This document shows positions 41,912-50,379 of a stretch of 64,000 bases of DNA, in pieces (position 1 is the stretch's first letter; every line of letters starts with the position of its first letter). This stretch comes from Luteimonas suaedae (GTDB taxonomy: Bacteria; Pseudomonadota; Gammaproteobacteria; Xanthomonadales; Xanthomonadaceae): NCBI RefSeq assembly GCF_008312895.1, contig NZ_VSSP01000006.1:1-64000 (forward strand), given 5' to 3'. Made by a program: the position numbers and the translations under genes. The notes beneath the pieces were generated by a model. The model was not told the origin of the DNA and did no database searches. It worked only from the letters and a program-made list of their open reading frames with translations.

Positions 41912-42283
41912 ATGGAATTAGTGATGGACAAAGTCAGCGATCCGGTCAACGGCGGGGCCGACACCGGCGCGCGATCGGTGCCGGGTGCCGGTGACGACGG
42001 CAGCTTTCCGGAGATGGCGCGCTACCGGCGTGACTATCGCGATGCTTCTTATTACTCGACCGGCCGAACATGGTCGGACTACGCACCGGCCTATCGCTAC
42101 GGCCATCAGCAATGGGCCGCGCACGATCGTGCCGCTTTCGAGCAGGCCGAGGCCGCGCTCGAACGAGACTGGAACGCGGCACGCGGCGCATCGCGCCTGA
42201 GCTGGATCGAGGCGCGCCCGGCGGTGATGGCGGCGTGGCTGGATGCCGACGCGCTGGCGGCCGGTGCTGCGACTGCCGGTTGA
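41912..42283 (+). CDS. Hypothetical protein, paralogue of the next gene
   Basis: 123 residues from ATG 41912 (ATG 41924 possible; no clear ribosome site). Very polar, no signal peptide. The C-terminal 65 residues (WSDYAPAYRYGHQQWA, WNAARGASRLSWIEARPAVM) share a spaced pattern with the next protein: W-DY-PAYR-G, then F---E-A, then W---RG-SRL-W--ARPAV---W. Function unknown. Confidence 0.7.
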   Translation: MELVMDKVSDPVNGGADTGARSVPGAGDDGSFPEMARYRRDYRDASYYSTGRTWSDYAPAYRYGHQQWAAHDRAAFEQAEAALERDWNAARGASRLSWIEARPAVMAAWLDADALAAGAATAG

Positions 42284-42379
42284 CGCGTAGGCTGGCTTCT
42301 GGCCGGCGTGTTTCTTCGGAGCCGTGGAAGCGCGTGCACCCACGACGGCGGCGCAGCCGCGCGTGACCAGGAGGTAGCG

Positions 42380-42835
42380 ATGAGCTTGTTGCAGAAGGAG
42401 CACATCCTCGGCGCCGGCGGCAGCGCGTTGCTGGGCGGCGCGGCCGGCGGTGGCCTCGGATTCCTCGCCGGCGGTCCGCCTGGCCTGGTGGTTGGCGTGG
42501 TGATCGGCACCGCCGCCGGCGCCCTGTTCGGCCACCGCACCGCCGAATCGGCCGATTCCCGCGGCGACCTCGGCCATTTCGAACAGATCCACACCCACAC
42601 CCACTACTACGTCGAGGGCTGCGAGTGGCGTGACTACGAGCCGGCGTACCGGCTCGGGCTCGAGAGTTTCCGCAGCCATGGCGGCCAGCCGTTCGCCGAC
42701 GTCGAGTCCGCGATCGGCGCGCGCTGGCTCAAGGTGCGCGGCGATTCGCGGCTGAACTGGGACCAGGCACGGCCCGCAGTCGAGCATGTCTGGCGCGAAA
42801 TGGACAAATCGGTACGCGAGAAGGGCCGCTACTAG
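42380..42835 (+). CDS. Glycine-zipper hypothetical protein, paralogue of the previous gene
   Basis: 151 residues, ATG 42380 after GAGG (strong site). The N-terminal 55 residues are a double glycine-zipper (LGAGGSALLGGAAGGGLGFL, then VVGVVIGTAAGALFG), able to insert in or lie against a membrane. The C-terminal 70 residues repeat the DY-PAYR-G / SRL-W--ARPAV module of the preceding protein (WRDYEPAYRLGLESF, RGDSRLNWDQARPAVEHVW). Similar stress-related proteins occur in many proteobacteria; the role here is unknown. Confidence 0.78.
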   Translation: MSLLQKEHILGAGGSALLGGAAGGGLGFLAGGPPGLVVGVVIGTAAGALFGHRTAESADSRGDLGHFEQIHTHTHYYVEGCEWRDYEPAYRLGLESFRSHGGQPFADVESAIGARWLKVRGDSRLNWDQARPAVEHVWREMDKSVREKGRY

Positions 42836-42971
42836 CGCCTGCCAATGCTTCCCGGGCACCGCGTTGCGCCGCAGTGGCCGTCAGGTGCGGTTGCGCGCCG
42901 CCGCGCCTGGCTGACTGCAAGGTCAAGGCGCGCGGTAACATGGCGTTTCTCTTCTTCGCCGACCGTTGCCC

Positions 42972-43580
42972 ATGGCCGATCCCTCCGACGAATCCCCCGC
43001 CGTCAGCCGCGCGCAGGCGGAAGATGCGGTGCGCACGCTGCTGCGCTGGGCCGGCGACGACCCGGCGCGCGAGGGCCTGCTGGACACGCCGGCGCGCGTG
43101 GCCAAGGCCTACCGTGAATGGTTCAGCGGCTATGCCCTGGACCCGGACGACTATCTCGCCCGCACCTTCAAGGAGGTCGAGGGCTACGACGAGATGATCG
43201 TGCTGCGCGACATCGAGTACGAGAGCCACTGCGAGCACCACATGGCGCCGATCATCGGCCGCGTGCACGTCGGCTACCTGCCGAACGGCAAGGTGGTCGG
43301 CATCAGCAAGCTGGCGCGCGTGGTCGAGGCCTACGCCAAGCGCCTGCAGGTGCAGGAGAAGATGACCGCGCAGATCGCCGGCTGCATCCAGCGCGCGCTG
43401 CAGCCGCTGGGCGTCGGCGTGGTGGTGGAGGGCGCGCACGAATGCATGACTACGCGCGGCGTGCACAAGCGCGGGGTGAGCATGATCACCTCGACCATGC
43501 TCGGCTCGTTCCGCGAGGATGCGCGCACCCGCGCCGAGTTCCTGCGCTTCATCGAGGTCGGCAACGGCTATCGGCGCTGA
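42972..43580 (+). CDS. folE: GTP cyclohydrolase I
   Basis: 202 residues, ATG 42972. [40 protein letters not shown] and [20 protein letters not shown] are the type I signatures. The zinc ligands are Cys and His of SHCEHH and Cys of HECM. It makes 7,8-dihydroneopterin triphosphate, first step to folate and pterins. Confidence 0.96.
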   Translation: MADPSDESPAVSRAQAEDAVRTLLRWAGDDPAREGLLDTPARVAKAYREWFSGYALDPDDYLARTFKEVEGYDEMIVLRDIEYESHCEHHMAPIIGRVHVGYLPNGKVVGISKLARVVEAYAKRLQVQEKMTAQIAGCIQRALQPLGVGVVVEGAHECMTTRGVHKRGVSMITSTMLGSFREDARTRAEFLRFIEVGNGYRR

Positions 43581-43670
43581 GGTGCCGCCCGCACCGAAGC
43601 CCGTCGGCTTCGTAAACGCGGGAGCGAGCGGGCGCCCGACATGCCCGGACGATCGCGGTATTCTGTCGAC

Positions 43671-44978
43671 ATGTCATCTCTGGCCGCAGACCCCCACGAT
43701 CCGGCTGCCGCCGTGCCTCCGCCGGAGTTGCTGGCCCAGCGCTTCCGGCACGTGCGCGCACGCAGCGCGCAACTCGCCGCGCCGCTGTCGCCGGAAGACG
43801 CGATGGTGCAGAGCATGGACGATGCCAGTCCGGCCAAGTGGCACCTCGCCCATACCACCTGGTTCTTCGAGCGCTTCGTGCTCGCCGCGGATCCCGGCTA
43901 CCGGCCGCTGCATCCGGACTGGGACTACCTGTTCAACAGCTACTACCAGAGCATCGGGCCGATGCATGCGCGGCCGCGGCGCGGGCTGCTGTCGCGGCCG
44001 GACCTTGCACAGGTGCGCGACTACCGCACCGAAGTCGACGCGCGTCTCGACCGCCGTCTCGCCGAGGGCGGTCTGGACCGCGAAGCGCTGCAGCGGCTGG
44101 AGCTCGGCCTGCAACACGAACAGCAGCACCAGGAGCTGCTGCTGACGGACATCAAGCACGCGCTGTGGTGCAACCCGCTGCGGCCGGCCTATCGCGACGA
44201 TCTGCCCGAGCGACGCGGCGCGGACACGCCGCTGCGCTGGATCGCGGCCGGCGAGTGCATCGCCGCGATCGGTGCGCCGGCCTGGCCCGACGCCGGCGAC
44301 TTCGCCTACGACAACGAGTCGCCGCGCCATCGCACACTGGTGCCCGCGCACGCGCTGGCCAGCCGCCCGGTCAGCAATGCCGAATACCGCGCCTTCATCG
44401 AGGACGGCGGCTATCGCGAGGCGGGCCTGTGGCTGAGCGACGGCTGGGCACGGGTGCAGGCGGAAGGCTGGCAGCGACCGCTGTATTGGCAGGACGACCT
44501 GCGGCACGCGTTCACGCTTGGCGGCGTGCGCGAACTCGATCCGCATGCGCCAGCCTGCCATCTGAGCTACTACGAGGCCGATGCATATGCGCGCTGGGCC
44601 GGTGCGCGCCTGCCGACCGAGGCGGAGTGGGAGCTGGTGGCCGCGGCGCGCCCGGTGGCCGGCCACTTCGTCGACGACGGCGACCTGGAGCCGCAGGCGC
44701 CACCCGGCGACGCGGCCGACGCGATGGGCGAGGGCTTCGCGCAACTCTACGGCGATGTCTGGGAATGGACCGCGAGTGCGTACTCGGCCTATCCGGGTTT
44801 CCGCGCGCTGCCCGGCAGCCTCGGCGAGTACAACGGCAAGTTCATGTGCGGCCAATGGGTCCTGCGCGGCGGCAGTTGCGCCACCTCGCGCGACCACATG
44901 CGCGCCAGCTATCGCAACTTCTTCCCGCCGCAGGCGCGCTGGCAGTTCGCCGGGCTGCGGCTGGCGCGGGACGCCTGA
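43671..44978 (+). CDS. egtB: Ergothioneine biosynthesis sulfoxide synthase EgtB
   Basis: 435 residues, ATG 43671. N-terminal DinB-like iron domain with WHLAHTTWFFERF (His58/His61) and LGLQHEQQHQELLL (His149, His153), which supplies the three-His iron site. C-terminal FGE-sulfatase-type domain (about 185-435) with VSNAEYRAFIEDGGYREAGL, LPTEAEWELVAAAR, GDVWEWTASAYSAYPGF and RGGSCATSRDHMRASYRNFF. It joins a thiol (cysteine or gamma-glutamylcysteine) to hercynine. Coupled to egtD (stop and start overlap). Confidence 0.95.
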   Translation: MSSLAADPHDPAAAVPPPELLAQRFRHVRARSAQLAAPLSPEDAMVQSMDDASPAKWHLAHTTWFFERFVLAADPGYRPLHPDWDYLFNSYYQSIGPMHARPRRGLLSRPDLAQVRDYRTEVDARLDRRLAEGGLDREALQRLELGLQHEQQHQELLLTDIKHALWCNPLRPAYRDDLPERRGADTPLRWIAAGECIAAIGAPAWPDAGDFAYDNESPRHRTLVPAHALASRPVSNAEYRAFIEDGGYREAGLWLSDGWARVQAEGWQRPLYWQDDLRHAFTLGGVRELDPHAPACHLSYYEADAYARWAGARLPTEAEWELVAAARPVAGHFVDDGDLEPQAPPGDAADAMGEGFAQLYGDVWEWTASAYSAYPGFRALPGSLGEYNGKFMCGQWVLRGGSCATSRDHMRASYRNFFPPQARWQFAGLRLARDA

Positions 44979-45961
44979 TGGACATGCGCGCCGCCCCCGA
45001 TGCCGAGCTGGTCGACCTGCAGCCGGGACGCGACCGGATCGTCGACGACGCCGTCGCAGGGCTCTCGGCCACGCCCAAGCGGCTGCCGTCGAAGTACTTC
45101 TACGATGCGCGCGGCTCGATGCTGTTCGAGCAGATCACCCGCCAGCCGGAGTACTACCTCACCGGCACCGAGTCGGCGCTGCTGCAGCGGCGCATGCCCG
45201 ACATCGCCGCGGCGATCGGCGCGCGCGTGCATGTGGTCGAGTACGGCAGCGGCAGCGGACGCAAGACCGAAACCCTGCTGGCCGGGCTGGACGACGCGGT
45301 CGCCTACACCCCGATCGAGATCTCGCGCGCGGCGCTGCTCGACAGCGTGGCGCGGCTGGAAGGGCGTTTCCCGCGGATCGAGATGCTGCCGGTCTGCGCC
45401 GATTTCACCCATCCGGTGGCGTTGCCGTCACCACGGCGGGCGCCGCGACGCACGCTGGCGTTCTTTCCCGGCTCGACCCTGGGCAATTTCGTCGAGGACG
45501 AGGCGGTGCAGCTGCTGCGCGCGATGCGCGACACCATCGGCGAGGACGGGCTGGCGCTGATCGGCATCGACCTGGACAAGGATCCGGCGACGATCGAGGC
45601 CGCCTACAACGATGCCGCCGGCGTCACCGCCGCCTTCACCCTCAACCTGCTGGCACGGCTCAACCGCGAGATCGGCAGCGATTTCGATCTCGATCAGTTT
45701 CGCCACCGGGCGCACTATTCGCGCGAGCGCGGCCGCATCGAAACCTGGCTGGTCAGCCGTCGCGCGCAGCGCGTGCGCGTGGACGGCCACGTGTTCGACT
45801 TCGCCGCCGGCGAGGCGATGCAGGTCGAATACAGCCACAAGTACACCGATGCCGGCTTCGCGGCGATCGCCGCGCGCGCCGGGCTGGCGCCGGCCGCCGC
45901 CTGGAACGACGCGGCCGACTGGTATGGGCTGCGCCTGCTGCGCCGGATGGACGCCGGCTGA
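44978..45961 (+). CDS. egtD: L-histidine N-alpha-methyltransferase EgtD
   Basis: 327 residues; the ATG overlaps the egtB stop. TPKRLPSKYFYDARGSMLFE, ITRQPEYYLTGTESALL, VVEYGSGSGRKTETLLAGL (SAM motif GSGSG), FFPGSTLGNF and HYSRERGRIETWLVSRR are the full EgtD pattern. It trimethylates histidine to hercynine, the EgtB substrate. No egtC or egtE is adjacent. Confidence 0.95.
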   Translation: MDMRAAPDAELVDLQPGRDRIVDDAVAGLSATPKRLPSKYFYDARGSMLFEQITRQPEYYLTGTESALLQRRMPDIAAAIGARVHVVEYGSGSGRKTETLLAGLDDAVAYTPIEISRAALLDSVARLEGRFPRIEMLPVCADFTHPVALPSPRRAPRRTLAFFPGSTLGNFVEDEAVQLLRAMRDTIGEDGLALIGIDLDKDPATIEAAYNDAAGVTAAFTLNLLARLNREIGSDFDLDQFRHRAHYSRERGRIETWLVSRRAQRVRVDGHVFDFAAGEAMQVEYSHKYTDAGFAAIAARAGLAPAAAWNDAADWYGLRLLRRMDAG

Positions 45962-46093
45962 TGCCCGGGGCGGTGCCGCGCCAATGAAGAGCCCGCGGAA
46001 GACTGCCGTCGTTTCACACCGGCGCGCAAACCCGCGGCCATTCAGCCCTGACCGCCAGCGCGGCCTATGATGACCGCTCCCGATCCTGCGCCG

Positions 46094-47293
46094 ATGCCGA
46101 TGAAACGCCTCGCCTGCCTGCTGCTGCTCGCGCCGGCCTTCGCCGTGCACGCCGATCCCGCCTTCGAGCGCTGCTTGGCCGGACTGAAGCCCGCCGCCGC
46201 GGCCAAGGGCGTGTCGGCCGCCACCTTCGATCGCCACACCGCCGGCCTGCAGCCGGACCCGTCGGTGCTGGAACTGCTCGATGCGCAGCCGGAGTTCACC
46301 ACCCCGATCTGGGACTACCTGGCCGGCCTGGTCGACGACGAGCGCGTCGCCGACGGGCGCGCGATGCTGGACACGCACCGCGACCTCCTGGCGCGCGTGG
46401 CGAGCGCCTACGGCGTGGATCCCGAAACCGTGGTCGCGGTCTGGGGCGTGGAGAGCAATTACGGCAAGACCTTCGGCAAGCGGCCGCTGCTGGTGTCGTT
46501 GTCGACGCTGTCGTGCAGTGGCCGGCGCCGGGATTTCTTCCGTGGCGAGTTCTTCGCCACGCTGAAGCTGCTGCAGGACGGCGATATCGATGCCGAAGGA
46601 CTCAACGGTTCCTGGGCCGGCGCCTTCGGCCATACCCAGTTCATTCCGTCCACCTACGCGCGGATCGCGGTCGACTTCGACGGCGACGGCCGCCGCGACC
46701 TGGTCGACAGCATCCCCGACGCGCTCGCCTCCACCGCCAACTACCTCAAACGCGCCGGCTGGCGCACGGCGCAGCCCTGGGGCTTCGAGGTGCGGCTGCC
46801 GCCGGACTTCGACACCTCCCTGGCCGGACGTACCCGGCGGCGGGCGCTGTCCGACTGGACCGCGCGCGGCGTGCGCCATCACGACGGCAGCGAGATCGCG
46901 CTGTCGTCGCTGCCGCCGTCGACCCAGGCGGCACTGCTGATCCCGGCCGGGCGCGACGGTCCCGCGTTCCTGGTGTTCCGCAACTACGACGCGATCTATG
47001 CGTACAACGCCGCCGAAAGCTACGCGCTGGCGATCGCGCTGCTGGCCGACCGCCTGCGTGGCGGCGCCGGGCTGGCCGCCGCCTGGCCGACCGACGATCC
47101 CGGCTTGTCGCGCGCGCAGCGCCGCCAGTTGCAGCAATTGCTCCTCGATCGCGGCCACGACATCGGCGAGGTCGACGGCATGATCGGCAGCAATACCCGG
47201 CGCGCGATCCAGGCCGAGCAGCGGCGCCTCGGGTTGAGCCCGGTCGATGGTCGCGCCGGCCGCAGGATCCTCGAGGCGCTGACCTCGCCGTAG
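46094..47293 (+). CDS. Lytic murein transglycosylase B-type with peptidoglycan-binding domain
   Basis: 399 residues from ATG 46094 (ATG 46067 or 46100 also in frame); signal peptide ACLLLLAPAFAVHA. SLT-type MltB domain: VVAVWGVESNYGKTFGKRPL holds the catalytic Glu (WGVESNYG); GAFGHTQFIPSTYARIAVDF and DSIPDALASTANYLKRAGW follow. The C-terminal PG_binding_1 domain is at residues about 340-395 (LLLDRGHDIGEVDGMIGSNT). Cleaves peptidoglycan in the periplasm. The TAG stop (47291-47293) is the start of a REP unit. Confidence 0.92.
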   Translation: MPMKRLACLLLLAPAFAVHADPAFERCLAGLKPAAAAKGVSAATFDRHTAGLQPDPSVLELLDAQPEFTTPIWDYLAGLVDDERVADGRAMLDTHRDLLARVASAYGVDPETVVAVWGVESNYGKTFGKRPLLVSLSTLSCSGRRRDFFRGEFFATLKLLQDGDIDAEGLNGSWAGAFGHTQFIPSTYARIAVDFDGDGRRDLVDSIPDALASTANYLKRAGWRTAQPWGFEVRLPPDFDTSLAGRTRRRALSDWTARGVRHHDGSEIALSSLPPSTQAALLIPAGRDGPAFLVFRNYDAIYAYNAAESYALAIALLADRLRGGAGLAAAWPTDDPGLSRAQRRQLQQLLLDRGHDIGEVDGMIGSNTRRAIQAEQRRLGLSPVDGRAGRRILEALTSP

Positions 47294-47432
47294 GAGCGCG
47301 CCATGCGCGCGATGCCGCGGGCGTTCCCGAGCTCGGCCATCGGCGGCCCATTGCGAGCCGGAATGCGCGCTGGCGGCCGGAATCCCGTGGCGGCGAAATA
47401 CCCGCGGCATCGCGCGCATGGCGCGCTCCTAC
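47290..47432. repeat. REP doublet (BIME-like element) 2
   Basis: Same 30-base unit as at 13695: 47290-47319 forward and 47403-47432 inverted, 83 bases between. The forward unit's TAG serves as the stop codon of the transglycosylase gene, so the insertion defined the end of that protein. The hairpin between the arms may act as a transcript end or stabiliser. Confidence 0.85.
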
Positions 47433-47538
47433 GGAGGCAATCCGCCCATCGTGCGCGGACCTCGGGTCTGCCCCAGCTTTCGACCCGTGGCGGCCCGATC
47501 TAGTCTCGAGCCCGGAACCACTCTCAGGAGGATCCATC

Positions 47539-48339
47539 ATGAGCGATGGAAGCGATGGCGCCGGCGGCGTCGGCGGCGGAGGCAACGGCAACGGTACAAG
47601 CGGCACCGGCAACGACGCTTCGGCCAACGACGCGATCGGCAATGCCGCCGAGGCGCTGGGCCAGGCAGTCGATTCGCTGAGCGCGGCGGTCAGCACCGCG
47701 CTCGGTTCGATGACCGACGCGATGGGCATCGATGGGGCGCTCGGACAGATCGCCGATGCGCTCGGCCTCGACGCGAAGGACCTCGAAGGCATCATCGGCG
47801 CCGCGGTCATGGGCGCGATCACCGGCGGCCTGCCGGGGGCGGTGATGGGGGTGGTCAATGGCCTGCTCGGCGGCAGCCTCAGCGAGGCGGCGCGCAGCGC
47901 GGTCGCCGACAACCTGCCGACGGCGATGCAGCCGTTCGCCAATTTCGCCATCGACAAGTTCGCCGGCCAGATCCCCGGTGCCAACACTTCGCTGCAGGGG
48001 GCGCTGAGCTCGTTGGCCGCCGGCGCGCTGACCAACGGCCGCACGCCGGACATCGGCGATCTCGGCGCGGTCGCGCGCTCGCTGAGCGACGTGCAGAGCA
48101 CCGCAAAGGGCGTGATGGATGCCGTCACCCGCGGCGACTTCGCCAGCGCCGCCGACGCGGTGGCATCGCTGGACGGTGCGCTGCAGGGGCAGTTCAGCCA
48201 GGCCCGTGACATCGCCGCGAACGTCACCGCATCCTTCGCCCAGGGCCACGACGTCTATGCCAACGGCGGCCACGGCGCCTACGGCAACGCCGTGGAGCAG
48301 CTGGCGGTGAACACCACCCGGCTGCTCGCCAACCGCTGA
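47539..48339 (+). CDS. Glycine-zipper protein, hypothetical
   Basis: 266 residues, ATG 47539 after CAGGAGGA (very strong site). No signal peptide. Gly/Asn/Ser-rich N-terminus (residues 1-30, GGGGNGNGTSG), then amphipathic helices (AAEALGQAVDSLSAAVSTAL, IADALGLDAKDLEGIIG). A hydrophobic glycine-zipper core (about residues 92-118, AAVMGAITGGLPGAVMGVVN, GLLGGS) precedes a helical tail ending TTRLLANR. No Cys. No family recognised. Leaderless Gly-rich start plus a glycine zipper recalls type I-secreted contact toxins such as CdzC/D, but no ABC exporter or immunity gene is next to it. A strong hairpin follows at 48368-48395. Confidence 0.72.
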   Translation: MSDGSDGAGGVGGGGNGNGTSGTGNDASANDAIGNAAEALGQAVDSLSAAVSTALGSMTDAMGIDGALGQIADALGLDAKDLEGIIGAAVMGAITGGLPGAVMGVVNGLLGGSLSEAARSAVADNLPTAMQPFANFAIDKFAGQIPGANTSLQGALSSLAAGALTNGRTPDIGDLGAVARSLSDVQSTAKGVMDAVTRGDFASAADAVASLDGALQGQFSQARDIAANVTASFAQGHDVYANGGHGAYGNAVEQLAVNTTRLLANR

Positions 48340-48367
48340 GCGAGCACACAAGTCAGAACATCGCATT

Positions 48368-48395
48368 CGCCCCGGCATCGCCCGATGCCGGGGCG
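48368..48395 (+). terminator. Terminator hairpin after the glycine-zipper gene
   Basis: CGCCCCGGCATCG-CC-CGATGCCGGGGCG is a perfect 13-base-pair stem 28 bases after the stop, followed by TTGTC. The 270 bases from here to the next hairpin hold no supported gene; a 31-codon frame at 48571-48666 is weak. Confidence 0.75.
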
Positions 48396-48668
48396 TTGTC
48401 GTCATGTCCGACAGATGGCCCGCGACCGTTGGCTGGACGACCATCCGAGGCCGCCCCGCCATCGCGGACACGTTCCGCGACGCCGCCCGTCAGCAGCCCC
48501 TAGGCGGCGCTCGCCTTCATCTTCGTCGTGTGCTGATCGACGTGCGGCATTCGGCGGCGCGCATGCGCCGATGCACCTGCCCGGGGCGCCCTGGCTGCCG
48601 GCAGCGCTGCTGCTGCCGGTCGGCGTGGCCATCGCCTGGCACCACGCACGCGTGCCGGCTCGCTGACA

Positions 48669-48702
48669 TAAAAATCCCGCCCCTGGGGATGGGGCGGGAA
48701 TC
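48669..48702 (-). terminator. Rho-independent terminator of the Pro-rich lipoprotein gene
   Basis: On the minus strand GATTCCCGCCCC pairs with GGGGCGGGATTT around a short loop and runs into TTTTTAT. Textbook intrinsic terminator, 36 bases after the stop of the gene at 48738-49061. Confidence 0.85.
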
Positions 48703-48737
48703 GTCGACCTTGGAGAGAGAGTCGCGCCGGGGCGCGA

Positions 48738-49061
48738 TCATTGGGTCGGCGGGACATCCTCCGGATCTTCGGGCGGCATCTGCTCGTCGGTGGGATCTTC
48801 CGGCGACGTTTCGTCGATCATTTCCGGTGGGTTGGTGGGCGGCGGTGCGTTCGGATCCATGGGATCGACCGGTGGCGGATCCTGCATCGGGTCGGTGGTC
48901 GGATCCAGGGTGTCATCGGTGGGAGGCGGCGCATACCCGGCGTCACCCGCAGGTTCGGTCGGCCCTGCCGGTTCGTCCATCGGGGGTGTTTCCTCCGGCG
49001 GCGTGCAGGCTGCCAGCGACAACGTCAGCGCGGCGGCCAGGGGCAATGCGAAACGGAACAT
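48738..49061 (-). CDS. Proline/acid-rich small lipoprotein
   Basis: 107 residues, start 49061. Lipobox LSLAAC (Cys about residue 19). The whole mature part is low-complexity P/D/E/T (repeats of DPxxDPxxxP, TNPPEMIDETSPEDPT), strongly acidic and disordered. Possibly an envelope spacer or a calcium-binding surface protein; no function can be assigned. Confidence 0.72.
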   Translation of the reverse strand: MFRFALPLAAALTLSLAACTPPEETPPMDEPAGPTEPAGDAGYAPPPTDDTLDPTTDPMQDPPPVDPMDPNAPPPTNPPEMIDETSPEDPTDEQMPPEDPEDVPPTQ

Positions 49062-49254
49062 GCGCGATCTCCTGATGAATGATGCTCGCAGTCTCCACGC
49101 CGGCGCGTATGAATTGCGTCACGGCGATGCTAAAGAATCGCAATCACGCCGTCGGCACGCGCGCGCGTTCTGTCCGGTTCACCGACGACGATGGTCCGTG
49201 TGCGCGTCGCCGGCCATTGCTGACCGGCGCGCGCGCAGGTGTGATCTTCAGTGC

Positions 49255-49611
49255 TCAGCCGCAACGCAGTGCGGTGATCGTGCCGGACTCGTCGACATCG
49301 ATGTTGAGGCGATCGGCGCGGTACTCCATGGTCACCACCTGCCCGGGTTTGAGCACGCGCGCGATCTCGGCGCCGGCGTCGGTGCGGGCTTGCTCGACCA
49401 GGCTGTCGTCGGCTTGCTGCCCGACCAGCGACTGCACCGCGTCGGCGTCGCAGCCTTCTTCCAGCGCGCCGGGGGCCTCCGGCGCCGGCTCGGCGGCGGC
49501 CGGCGGCGTGTCGGCGACGACATCGTCCGGAGCGTCCGTGGACGTCGGCGTACAGGCAGCCAGCGAGACGGACAGGACCATCAGTAGCAGCGAAGCGGCG
49601 GAACGTGACAT
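49255..49611 (-). CDS. I78-family peptidase inhibitor lipoprotein
   Basis: 118 residues, start 49611. Lipobox LSVSLAAC. After a Pro/Ala linker comes the I78 domain (C-terminal 65 residues): CDADAVQSLVGQQADDSLVE, GAEIARVLKPGQVVTMEYRA, DRLNIDVDESGTITALRCG. Two Cys bracket the domain. The family inhibits serine peptidases; here it may protect the cell from its own secreted subtilases. Confidence 0.85.
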   Translation of the reverse strand: MSRSAASLLLMVLSVSLAACTPTSTDAPDDVVADTPPAAAEPAPEAPGALEEGCDADAVQSLVGQQADDSLVEQARTDAGAEIARVLKPGQVVTMEYRADRLNIDVDESGTITALRCG

Positions 49612-49752
49612 CGGGATCTCCAAAGCGGTGGGTGAATGGAGGCGACAGCCTGCAGCCGCAGGTGTGTGGAAGACGTTAAACACCGGTTGCCGCGCCGCTG
49701 ACGCGAGGCCCGCGATGAGGCATGCTGCATCCGACCGTCACCCTCCGACGCC

Positions 49753-50364
49753 ATGCCCGCCAAACCCGACGCCCCGGCCTGCGAACGCAATCGCGAGCCG
49801 ATCCTGGCCGTGCTGCGCCGGCATTTCGCCGATCGCCGCCGCGTCCTCGAGATCGGCAGCGGTACCGGCCAGCACGCGGTGTACTTTGCACGCGCGCTGC
49901 CGCGGCTGCAGTGGCAGTGCAGCGATCGCGCCGATCGGCTGCATGGGATCGGGCAGTGGCTGCACGAGGCGGCGTTGCCCAACACGCCGCCGGCGCGCGA
50001 ACTCGACGTCGCGCACGGCCCCTGGCCGCGCACGCGGTTCGATGCGGCGTTCAGTGCGAATACCCTGCACATCATGGCCTGGCCCGAGGTGGAGGCGTTG
50101 TTCGCCGGCCTCGACGCGGTGCTGGAGACGGACGCGATGCTCGCGATCTACGGACCGTTCAACCGCGGCGGCCGCTACGACAGCGACAGCAACCGTGCCT
50201 TCGACGCCTGGCTCAGGGCGCGCGACCCGGATGCGGGCATCCGCGACTTCGAGGCCGTCGATGCACTGGCCGCCGGCATCGGACTGGTGTTGGCGGAGGA
50301 GGCGGCGATGCCGGCCAACAACCGCTGCGTGGTCTGGCGCAGGCCGGCGGCAACAGCGGGCTGA
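49753..50364 (+). CDS. DUF938 SAM-dependent methyltransferase
   Basis: 203 residues, ATG 49753. ACERNREPILAVLRRHFADR, RVLEIGSGTGQHAVYFARAL (SAM motif GSGTGQH), FDAAFSANTLHIMAW and AIYGPFNRGGRYDSDSNRAF are the DUF938 pattern. Substrate unknown. Confidence 0.88.
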   Translation: MPAKPDAPACERNREPILAVLRRHFADRRRVLEIGSGTGQHAVYFARALPRLQWQCSDRADRLHGIGQWLHEAALPNTPPARELDVAHGPWPRTRFDAAFSANTLHIMAWPEVEALFAGLDAVLETDAMLAIYGPFNRGGRYDSDSNRAFDAWLRARDPDAGIRDFEAVDALAAGIGLVLAEEAAMPANNRCVVWRRPAATAG

Positions 50365-50379
50365 CGTGCCGAGCGGCGC

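Noticed and set aside
48571-48666. 31-codon frame with one hydrophobic helix
   Set aside because: No ribosome site, sits between two terminators, and cannot be separated from chance.
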